Of a DNA stretch of 64,000 nucleotides, positions 1 to 6,923 are shown piece by piece. Each line of letters starts with the position of its first letter. The first letter of the stretch is position 1. The stretch spans positions 1 to 64,000 of the forward strand of contig JANQGQ010000044.1 of NCBI GenBank assembly GCA_028277185.1. Direction: 5' to 3'. Both the position numbers and the translations under genes were made by a program. The stretch comes from Woeseiaceae bacterium (GTDB lineage Bacteria > Pseudomonadota > Gammaproteobacteria > Steroidobacterales > Woeseiaceae). The notes beneath the pieces were generated by a model. The model saw nothing but the letters and a program-made list of their open reading frames with translations, was not told the origin of the DNA and did no database searches.

Positions 1-49
1 GTTGCGTTTTAAGGGTTCCCTCCGATTCAGACATCAGAAGGAGGAAATC

Positions 50-1234
50 ATGGACGCTCACGATCACAGACAGCTAGGCGCAAAACTCGACTTGTTTCAT
101 CAGCAGGAAGAGGCGCCTGGCACCGCTTTCTGGCACTCAAAAGGCGCGACCATCTGCCTGCTGCTGGAGAGCTACATTCGTAGCGAAATGCAGCGCGCTG
201 GCTTTCTCGAGGTCAGAACGCCGCAATTGATGTCCCGGACCTTGTGGGAACAGAGCGGTCACTGGAGCAGGTTCGGCGACAACATGTTTGTGTTCGAAGA
301 CGGCAATCGACAGTATGCCCTTAAGCCCATGAATTGCCCTGGGCATCTTCAGCTGTTCAGGCAGCAGATTCGGTCCTATCGTGACTTACCGCTCAGGTTC
401 AATGAGTTCGGAGTGTGTCATCGCTATGAACCCTCAGGCTCGCTGCATGGATTGAAGCGTGTTCGGGCGTTTACGCAAGACGATGCGCACGTATTCTGTG
501 CGCCAGAGCACATCGACGGTGAAGTGTCCCGGTTTTGCGACTTACTGCGAAGAGTGTATCGGCGACTGGGTTTCGACGATTTCAAAGTCGGTTTGTCTAC
601 ACGGCCCGACAATCGAGAGGGATCTGACGAGGTTTGGGATGAAGCTGAAGCTACCTTGGCAACCGCGGCGCGAGCAGCAGGGCTCTCGTTCCGGATACAG
701 CCCGGAGATGGCGCGTTCTACGGCCCAAAGCTCGAGTTTATCCTGACCGACTGTCAGGGCAGAGAGTGGCAGTGCGGCACCATCCAGCTGGATCTGGTTT
801 TGCCGGAGCGGTTTGACGTGACCGTGGCAAATAGTGATGGAGAACGCGTGAGGCCCGTTGTGATCCATCATGCGGTGCTAGGCAGTTTCGAGCGATTTGT
901 GGCGATCCTGTTAGAGCACCACCGTGGGCGACTTCCTTTTTGGCTTGCTCCAGACCAAATCGTGATATCGCCTGTCTCGGATCAGCAAGACGAATACGCG
1001 CGCGAAGTGTCCGATGAGTTTGCGTCAATGGGTTTTCGCTGCACTGTGGACGCGGCCGATGAGACTCTATCGAGACGTATCGTGTCTGCACGAGAACGAA
1101 TGATTCCAGCGTTTGTCGTTGTCGGTAAACGCGAGGCGAACGACCGGTCGGTCTCCATACGGGAATTGGATGGCAAGCAGATCACCCTTTCGATCGAAGC
1201 AGCAGCCGATCATCTAAAGAGACTGGAGGCGTAA
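50..1234 (+). CDS. Short threonyl-tRNA synthetase-like protein lacking the editing domain
   Basis: This 394-residue protein matches the catalytic core and C-terminal anticodon-binding domain of class II threonyl-tRNA synthetase, which charges tRNA-Thr in the cytoplasm. The three zinc ligands that select threonine are visible: Cys96 in MNCPGH, His147 in DDAHVF and His273 in VIHHAVLGS. The motif 2 region (CHRYEPSG) and motif 3 (GSFERF) are also present, and the anticodon-binding domain runs from about residue 300. Bacterial ThrRS is usually about 640 residues with N-terminal TGS and editing domains, and both are absent here. The frame stays open to the window edge, but ATG at 50 follows a strong AAGGAGG ribosome site at 38-44 and aligns with the start of the ThrRS core. 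It is probably an accessory paralogue of a housekeeping thrS; the alternative is the only ThrRS of the organism. Confidence 0.88.
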   Translation: MDAHDHRQLGAKLDLFHQQEEAPGTAFWHSKGATICLLLESYIRSEMQRAGFLEVRTPQLMSRTLWEQSGHWSRFGDNMFVFEDGNRQYALKPMNCPGHLQLFRQQIRSYRDLPLRFNEFGVCHRYEPSGSLHGLKRVRAFTQDDAHVFCAPEHIDGEVSRFCDLLRRVYRRLGFDDFKVGLSTRPDNREGSDEVWDEAEATLATAARAAGLSFRIQPGDGAFYGPKLEFILTDCQGREWQCGTIQLDLVLPERFDVTVANSDGERVRPVVIHHAVLGSFERFVAILLEHHRGRLPFWLAPDQIVISPVSDQQDEYAREVSDEFASMGFRCTVDAADETLSRRIVSARERMIPAFVVVGKREANDRSVSIRELDGKQITLSIEAAADHLKRLEA

Positions 1235-1352
1235 GGCAGTGTGAGATGCCGGCGGCCTCTGGCCGACTCCAGCCCCTCGTCGAGCGTCCGATACAGTCGC
1301 CGCGACTGATCGTAACGCTCGCCAGGCAGAGGGGCTGCTCGGGCAGAGCGGT

Positions 1353-1374
1353 CGGGCTTGCCTCGGAAAGCCCG
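1353..1374 (-). terminator. Hairpin just beyond the lipoprotein stop codon
   Basis: CGGGCTT at 1353-1359 pairs perfectly with AAGCCCG at 1368-1374 across an 8-nt loop. It lies 9 bases past the lipoprotein stop, between two convergent genes. There is no clear U-tract, so intrinsic termination is only a possibility. Confidence 0.3.
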
Positions 1375-1382
1375 GCCGCAGC

Positions 1383-1856
1383 TCAGCCGACGATCATCCA
1401 GGATCCGTCGGACTGCAGGCAGGCCGTGCCGCTTACTTGCTGATTCGGCTCGCCACCCACATTCGCATCGACACTGAAGTCGCGGCAGGGCGCACCGGCG
1501 CTTTCGAAGGTCCTGGTCGGGGTTACGGTGTAGCGGGTGCCGTTGTCGGGATTGATCCAGGTGGCGCCCTGGCCCGTTCGGGAATCACGCAACGCGGCCG
1601 CCGTGTTGAGCCGGTCCGTTTCATCCATGCTCTCGCCGATCTGGCGGCCGATCATGGAGCCGGCGATGGAGCCGACAATAATGGCGATCGTCTGGCCGCT
1701 TCCGTCGCCGATCTGCGAGCCGAGGACGCCACCGACAACACCGCCGATGATCTCTCCTTGTTCGCTACGGTCCAGGCTTGCGCAACCCGAGAGTGCTATC
1801 GGGCTTGCGATGGCCAGAAGTACGCCTATCCGTTTGCTTGCAGTCTTTCGTTTCAT
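1383..1856 (-). CDS. Glycine-zipper outer-membrane lipoprotein (17-kDa surface antigen-like)
   Basis: The protein has 157 residues. A basic N terminus and hydrophobic stretch end in a lipobox, LSGC, so it should be a lipidated envelope protein. Residues about 35-75 are a glycine zipper with repeated GxxxG spacing (GGVVGGVLG, GSIAGSMIG), as in the 2TM glycine-zipper/17-kDa surface antigen family. The C-terminal half resembles the small domain of that family, with two cysteines that could form a disulfide. The role is probably structural in the envelope. The ribosome site AAGGAGGTG sits just upstream of ATG 1856. A perfect inverted repeat immediately upstream (1870-1900) may control it. It is convergent with the ThrRS-like gene. 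Confidence 0.8.
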   Translation of the reverse strand: MKRKTASKRIGVLLAIASPIALSGCASLDRSEQGEIIGGVVGGVLGSQIGDGSGQTIAIIVGSIAGSMIGRQIGESMDETDRLNTAAALRDSRTGQGATWINPDNGTRYTVTPTRTFESAGAPCRDFSVDANVGGEPNQQVSGTACLQSDGSWMIVG

Positions 1857-1869
1857 GGTTCACCTCCTT

Positions 1870-1900
1870 CCATAATTGGGTCAATATGTCTCAATTATGG
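1870..1900 (-). promoter_or_regulatory. Perfect 9-bp inverted repeat in the leader of the glycine-zipper lipoprotein gene
   Basis: CCATAATTG (1870-1878) and CAATTATGG (1892-1900) are perfect inverted copies separated by 13 nt. They lie directly upstream of the ribosome site of the minus-strand lipoprotein gene. A second small inverted repeat, ATGGAC (1897-1902) with GTCCAT (1908-1913), overlaps the outer arm, so the two folds are mutually exclusive. The element could be a dimeric repressor operator or an mRNA leader switch. Which one cannot be decided from sequence. Confidence 0.5.
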
Positions 1901-1913
1901 ACAAAGCGTCCAT

Positions 1914-2245
1914 GGCCGACTATTCGGGAATTCCTGGTGCTAATCAACGGTTTTTTCTGATGAATGGCTCGTGTTCGACGACGGAGCCTGACACAACGAT
2001 CTCAGGGCGATTTTTCCTGTTGCTGCATGCCTCGAGAGGGCTGTCTGGATGTGGCGAGTCAACCAATCCCGGATCGGGTAGTCCGGAAGCTCGACTCCGT
2101 GAGAGGGAAAATGCAGGAACGGGCCGGCCCCGAAGCACAGCCAATGGCTCTATTCGCTGCCGGTATCAGGGATCGCCATTGGGTCGAGCTTCAGTTCCAA
2201 ACGACACAGCCGACAAACACCAAGGTATGACCTGGTGCGGTTTGT
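1914..2245. other. Intergenic region with one weak small-ORF candidate
   Basis: This stretch separates the lipoprotein gene from the HD-GYP gene and should hold their divergent promoters. A possible 67-residue plus-strand ORF (ATG 2027 to TGA 2230) ends 15 nt before the HD-GYP start. It has plausible composition but no ribosome site and no family I recognise. No convincing sigma-70 hexamer pair or known riboswitch was found. Confidence 0.25.
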
Positions 2246-3922
2246 ATGTCATTTGAAGATCCTTCGAGCAAGGCTACCGCAGCGATCGAACTGCGGCACG
2301 ACCTGGATCGTCGTGAGGACACCGGCGTTTATGCCTACACGCCGGAGTGGGAAACCAAGACGGCAATCTCCCGGATACTGGACATCGTTTTGAAGCCGGT
2401 TGGTTTCGGACAGCAACTCGAGGAAATCCTCGATGTGATCGTATCCGTTTCCTGGCTGAACGCAGAAAGGAAAGGCGCAGTATTCGTCGCCAACGGACGC
2501 AGGGAACTGGTGCTGGCCGCGCATCACGACCTGGACGAGCCCTTGGTAAAGAGCTGTGCCAAAGTGCCCTTTGGTCGATGCTTGTGCGGAAAAGCCGCCG
2601 AAGAGAAAAGAATCCTGTTCAGAACCTGTCTGGACAAGGACCACGAAACACGGCACGCCGACATGGGGGAGCACGGGCACTACAACATTCCGTTGCTGGA
2701 CAATCAGGGCGACGTGATCGGCGTGCTAGTCCTGTACCTGGAGCACGGGCACCGGCCGCACCGGGAAGAAAGGCACTTCACGGAGATGTTGGGGCGAACC
2801 GTGTCCAACGTCATTATCAGCCGCAATCTGCAGCTTCGATCCGAGATTAGCCGAATCCGGCTACACAAAGCACAGCTCGAAATCATCCACAAGCTCGTCG
2901 CCGCATCTGAGTATCGCGACGATGACACCGGTGGGCATATCCGCCGTCTCAGCCGTTATGCCGCCGTGGTCGGGCGGGGGATCGGGCTACCGGAAGACCA
3001 GATCGAGTTGCTGGAACTGGCCATACCGATGCACGACATCGGCAAGATAGGCATCCCCGACAAGATCCTGCAGAAGCAGGGCAAACTAACGGTCGATGAA
3101 TATCAGACTATGCAAGAGCATACCGAGATTGGCGGCAAGATCCTGTCGGGTAGCCATCCGCTGATGAAAGCGAGTCGAGAGATCGCTTTGTCGCATCATG
3201 AGAAATGGGACGGTAGCGGCTACCCGCGCGGGCTTGCCGGCGAAGACATACCGTTGTTCGGGCGAATCTGCTCGTTGGTCGACGTGTTCGATGCGCTGAC
3301 GACGAGGCGCCCCTACAAAGAGCCATGGCCGATTCAACGGGCCTTGTCCTTTTTGCGGGACGGGGCGGGCTCACACTTCGAGCCGCGGTTGGTCGACGTT
3401 TTTCTTGAGAGTCTGACAGAGATCGTCGAGATCAAGTCACAGTATGACGATAGCAATTGGGAGGCATCGGCAGCGCGGGGACTGGAGCTCAGGCCCGTTC
3501 GATGCGAAAAGGCGTTGTGGGATGAGCAGTATGCGCTGGGAATCGAGTTCATCGATGATCAGCACAAGTATCTGATCAACCTGATCAATCGGATCCACAC
3601 CGCTATTGAGGAGAACGATTCGACGGAGATCGTAGAGGCGATCCTCGATATGAAGCTGTATACCGAGGTTCACTTCGCCGAGGAGGAAGACCTCATGCGT
3701 AAGGCCGGGTATCCACGGCTACGCCAACACATGGCGCTGCATCGCGAATTCGTCGACAAGGCGGATTTGTTCCTGGATGAGCTCGAGCAGACGCCGCTTG
3801 CGGCCACCGCGGAAATCTCGTCGTATCTGATGGACTGGCTCGTCACTCACATTCAGACGGTGGACGCCGACTACGCGCAGTTCATTCGCGACAACAAGAC
3901 ACCGGGAACGTCTGTCGCTTGA
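2246..3922 (+). CDS. GAF / HD-GYP / bacteriohemerythrin cyclic-di-GMP phosphodiesterase
   Basis: This 558-residue cytoplasmic protein has three modules. A GAF sensor spans about 45-195. A short helical linker leads to an HD-GYP phosphodiesterase at about 210-400, with His231, His263-Asp264, and the HHE (317-319) plus DGSGYP (322-327) signature. A C-terminal bacteriohemerythrin spans about 425-550 with the full diiron set His440, His476, Glu480, His495, His499, His535 and Asp540. HD-GYP domains hydrolyse cyclic-di-GMP to pGpG or GMP. The hemerythrin domain probably makes the activity responsive to oxygen or redox state. No transmembrane segment or phosphoacceptor receiver domain is seen. The ribosome site before ATG 2246 is weak. 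No partner gene is adjacent. Confidence 0.93.
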   Translation: MSFEDPSSKATAAIELRHDLDRREDTGVYAYTPEWETKTAISRILDIVLKPVGFGQQLEEILDVIVSVSWLNAERKGAVFVANGRRELVLAAHHDLDEPLVKSCAKVPFGRCLCGKAAEEKRILFRTCLDKDHETRHADMGEHGHYNIPLLDNQGDVIGVLVLYLEHGHRPHREERHFTEMLGRTVSNVIISRNLQLRSEISRIRLHKAQLEIIHKLVAASEYRDDDTGGHIRRLSRYAAVVGRGIGLPEDQIELLELAIPMHDIGKIGIPDKILQKQGKLTVDEYQTMQEHTEIGGKILSGSHPLMKASREIALSHHEKWDGSGYPRGLAGEDIPLFGRICSLVDVFDALTTRRPYKEPWPIQRALSFLRDGAGSHFEPRLVDVFLESLTEIVEIKSQYDDSNWEASAARGLELRPVRCEKALWDEQYALGIEFIDDQHKYLINLINRIHTAIEENDSTEIVEAILDMKLYTEVHFAEEEDLMRKAGYPRLRQHMALHREFVDKADLFLDELEQTPLAATAEISSYLMDWLVTHIQTVDADYAQFIRDNKTPGTSVA

Positions 3923-3960
3923 GCGCGTCGACCGCGTTGCGACCGGAATCCGCTGACGAT

Positions 3961-4563
3961 TTACTCCTCCGGTGAGTCCACGCCACAGATTTGTCGCAAT
4001 ACCGGCAGCATGTCCTCGAACGCCTCTGTTGGGTCGAGGTCCGGATCCATCGAAACGTGAAAGGCCAGGCCGGAGAACATCGCAACGATTGCGTCGATGG
4101 TCGTGTCCTCGCCCAGCGGAAGTGTAGCCGTACCGTCGATCACCGCCCTCTTGAGGATTCGCCGGTACCAACCGCGATGTTCATCCTGTATTTCGGCCCA
4201 GTGGGGCGCCTGCGCTCCGTCCCTGAGGCGGTCCGCGGCCATTTCGAACGCCAGGGACGAGTGAGTCCTGTACTCCTCGGGCGGCAGGTCGGCGTATCTG
4301 GCCCGGATGAATTCCTCGAAAGCCTCCCAGGTGTCAGTTTCGGGCAGCGGGTCTGAGCTTCGCAGGTTCTCGGTGACGGTCGCCTCCAGCAGTTGCTCCT
4401 TATTCTGAAAGTGCACGTAGAGCGCGCCCATGCTGACTCCGGCCTCTCTGCAGACATCCCGCATCGATGTCTTGTGCAGGCCGTTGCGTATGAAGCACCG
4501 GAGCGCGGCTTTTGTGAGCTGCCCGCGTTGCTCGAGCATGTAGGCAGCGTTTCGTTTGGGCAT
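3961..4563 (-). CDS. TetR/AcrR-family transcriptional repressor
   Basis: The protein has 200 residues. The N-terminal helix-turn-helix (about 12-60) carries the TetR signature, with TSMRDVCREAGVSMGALYVHF as its core. The C-terminal ligand-binding and dimerisation domain is variable and its ligand cannot be read. The gene is divergent from a TonB-dependent receptor gene, and the shared 166-bp spacer carries a 22-bp near-palindrome at 4637-4658. Autoregulation and repression of the receptor are therefore likely. The stop lies 38 bp from the convergent HD-GYP gene. Confidence 0.9.
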   Translation of the reverse strand: MPKRNAAYMLEQRGQLTKAALRCFIRNGLHKTSMRDVCREAGVSMGALYVHFQNKEQLLEATVTENLRSSDPLPETDTWEAFEEFIRARYADLPPEEYRTHSSLAFEMAADRLRDGAQAPHWAEIQDEHRGWYRRILKRAVIDGTATLPLGEDTTIDAIVAMFSGLAFHVSMDPDLDPTEAFEDMLPVLRQICGVDSPEE

Positions 4564-4636
4564 TGCCGTCCTCGTGACTGAGGGCTTAGCGACCAGAAGC
4601 TATCACTTGCGGCGGTACGATAGAATGCGTAATATA

Positions 4637-4663
4637 AAAAAGCAAGCGCTCGCTTTTTATAAT
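4637..4663. promoter_or_regulatory. TetR-type operator overlapping divergent promoters
   Basis: A 22-bp palindrome (4637-4658; half-site AAAAAGCAAGC) has one mismatched pair out of eleven, typical of a TetR-family operator. On the plus strand it abuts a perfect TATAAT at 4658-4663, the probable -10 of the receptor gene; its -35 is poor. On the minus strand a TTGCTT -35 inside the palindrome is followed after 17 bp by TATCGT, a plausible tetR promoter. A bound dimer would cover both promoters. Confidence 0.7.
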
Positions 4664-4729
4664 AAAAGTACTACCGAGATATCGATGCAGAGCAATGGCG
4701 GGCCGTGCTCACATCCTGGGGGAGACACC

Positions 4730-6853
4730 GTGAATACAAATCCTGGAAGGCCATTGGCCGTTGGCATCGTTGTGCTGTCCTTGCTCGCGTTTTCGGCCGC
4801 CGCGGATGCTCAGTCCGAAGAATCGATACTCGAGGAAATCGTCGTAACTGCCATGAAGCGTGGCGAGCAACGTCTGCTCGACGTGCCTCTGAGTGTTTCC
4901 GCTTTTTCCGGCGACCGGCTCGAGGATATTGGTGCGCGGGGGATTGCCGACTACCTGCAACTTGCCCCCGGCGCCTCTCTGCTTCCGATCTCGGCAGGCG
5001 ACAACCGGATCCAGATACGCGGTGTATCGGCCGGCGTCGGCGAGGCAACCGTAGGCTACTATCTCGACGAACTGCCCGCCGCGTTCATTAATCAGGCGAC
5101 GCTCCCCGACGCAAGGTCGTTCGATCTGGCGCGAACGGAAGTACTGAGAGGACCGCAGGGCACCTTGTACGGAGCGGGTGCGATCGCCGGGGTCGTCCGG
5201 ATGATTACCAGAGATCCGGTACTCGACGCGTTCCAGTTCAAGGGTGACAGCAGCTTTTCAGGCACATCCGGCGGGGGCGACAACTACGACGCGAATCTGG
5301 CGGTGAACGTTCCGGTCGTGAGCGACAAGTTCGGATTGCGCGCGGTGGCCACCCACGAAGACCTGAGCGGCTGGATCGACTACCCGAACCAGGGGCTCAC
5401 CAAAGCCAATGACTCGGAGTTGAGGAGTTACCGCCTGAAAGCACTGCTGCGCGCAACCGACAATCTCGACATAACCTACATGGGGTGGCGATCGGATATC
5501 GAGGCATTCGGTACAGCGGCGGCCCTCGATGACGCAACGAATCCGGCGCTGGCGCCGCTGTCGGAAGATCACGAGTATCAGCTGCACAACCTCAAAGTCA
5601 CGTACTCGGGAAGTGCGTTCGATGTCGTGAGTTCCTCTTCGTTTTCCCAGTTCGATCTGTACTCGGAGGTGGATTTCGTCGGCGGCTTCGCTCTGTTTAC
5701 CGTCCTCGATCCCGAGACGTTTACGCAGGAGTTCCGTTTCAATTCCACGACGGACAGTGACTGGCAGTGGACAGCCGGTGCCTTCTATCGGGATGCAGAA
5801 CAGAATCAGGTACAGGACTCGGACTTCCTCGATCTGTTCGGCTTGCCTGGAGTCGATCAGCTGGATGAGGTCGAATCCCGGGCGTTGTTCGGCGAGGTCT
5901 CGCGCTTGCTCATGGATGGCCAGCTGGAGCTTACCGCCGGACTGCGCTGGTTCGACGAGGATCGGACCACGCTCGATCAGGTGAGTCCGGGTGCGACGCC
6001 TATCCGGAATTCGAGCGACGAGGTAACCGGCCGACTGAATCTGGCATACAGGCCGACCGATCAGGCTATGTACTACATCAATTTCGGCTCAGGGTTTCGG
6101 CCCGGCATTAACCAGTTTCCTATTTCCCTGGCTACGGCGGGAGCGTTCGGAGTTGAACTGCCGGCCGCCGCCACTCCGGAAACCGTGTATAGCCTCGAAG
6201 TCGGCAGCAAAGGCCAGCTGTTCGACAACCGACTGGTGTTCGATGTCGCCCTGTTTCACCTGTCCTGGCAGGATCTTCAGGCTATCGTTCCGATCATCCA
6301 GAACACGCTATCGGGTGTCAGGAACACAGACGAGGCAACGTCAACCGGGCTCGAAGTGGCTCTGACGCTGGCGGCGACCGACAACCTGATGCTCAATTTG
6401 TCGGGCAGCTGGAACAACGCTGAGTATGCAAGCGACGTCTTCGCGACCCAGCTTCTCGTCGACCCCCTGACGGGGCTGCCAACCGGGGAGACCGGCGAAG
6501 TCCGGGTGTTTGCGGAAGGTCAGCGTCTCGATGACGTTCCTGAGTACACGATCAATGGCGGCTTCGACTACCGCCGTGAACTGTTCTCCGACTACTCGGC
6601 TGCAATCAATGTGACCGCGCAGCATCGGGCAAAAGTCGAACGTACTATCAGCGGAGTAAGGACGTTCAGCGACGACTATACGTATGTAACGGCGAGACTC
6701 GGTCTGGAGAACAATCGCTGGGCATTCTACGTATTCGCGAACAACCTGTTCGATGAAGACGCCGGCATGTCCGTGGCTTTTCCGCCGCAGTTCACGCAGC
6801 TACGGCTGCGACCGAGAACGATTGGCCTGAATATCAGGTACAGCTACCAGTAG
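4730..6853 (+). CDS. TonB-dependent outer-membrane receptor
   Basis: This is an outer-membrane transporter of about 707 residues. The frame opens far upstream, but GTG 4730 follows a GGGGGAG ribosome site and yields a signal peptide ending at ADA. After cleavage come the TonB-box-like segment EEIVVTA (about residue 35) and the plug domain with the conserved LRGPQGTLYGAGAIAGVV element. A 22-strand-type barrel follows and ends in IRYSYQ. It resembles the broad siderophore/unknown-substrate TonB receptor family common in sphingomonads and marine gammaproteobacteria; the substrate cannot be read. The divergent TetR gene and shared operator suggest ligand-induced expression. The exported S9B peptidase follows 70 bp downstream, so the imported substrate could be peptidic. 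Confidence 0.9.
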   Translation: MNTNPGRPLAVGIVVLSLLAFSAAADAQSEESILEEIVVTAMKRGEQRLLDVPLSVSAFSGDRLEDIGARGIADYLQLAPGASLLPISAGDNRIQIRGVSAGVGEATVGYYLDELPAAFINQATLPDARSFDLARTEVLRGPQGTLYGAGAIAGVVRMITRDPVLDAFQFKGDSSFSGTSGGGDNYDANLAVNVPVVSDKFGLRAVATHEDLSGWIDYPNQGLTKANDSELRSYRLKALLRATDNLDITYMGWRSDIEAFGTAAALDDATNPALAPLSEDHEYQLHNLKVTYSGSAFDVVSSSSFSQFDLYSEVDFVGGFALFTVLDPETFTQEFRFNSTTDSDWQWTAGAFYRDAEQNQVQDSDFLDLFGLPGVDQLDEVESRALFGEVSRLLMDGQLELTAGLRWFDEDRTTLDQVSPGATPIRNSSDEVTGRLNLAYRPTDQAMYYINFGSGFRPGINQFPISLATAGAFGVELPAAATPETVYSLEVGSKGQLFDNRLVFDVALFHLSWQDLQAIVPIIQNTLSGVRNTDEATSTGLEVALTLAATDNLMLNLSGSWNNAEYASDVFATQLLVDPLTGLPTGETGEVRVFAEGQRLDDVPEYTINGGFDYRRELFSDYSAAINVTAQHRAKVERTISGVRTFSDDYTYVTARLGLENNRWAFYVFANNLFDEDAGMSVAFPPQFTQLRLRPRTIGLNIRYSYQ

Positions 6854-6923
6854 AGATCGCGGCAACCGGCCCCGTCGTCTTTGACGCTACAGTCAATCCA
6901 CAGTTAATAAACGGAGACCAGTT

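Noticed and set aside
1944-2230. A cyclic-di-GMP riboswitch upstream of the HD-GYP gene
   Set aside because: The spacer lacks the conserved GEMM core and a recognisable tetraloop-receptor arrangement.
4207-4218. GCGGTCCG resembling the shared loop of the 51-kb hairpins
   Set aside because: Only eight bases match, there is no flanking inverted repeat, and it lies within the tetR coding sequence.
6881-6909. TTGACG with TTAATA 17 bp later before the S9B peptidase gene
   Set aside because: The expected transcription start would fall on or after the ribosome site, leaving too short a leader; the peptidase is more likely read through from the receptor gene or has another promoter.
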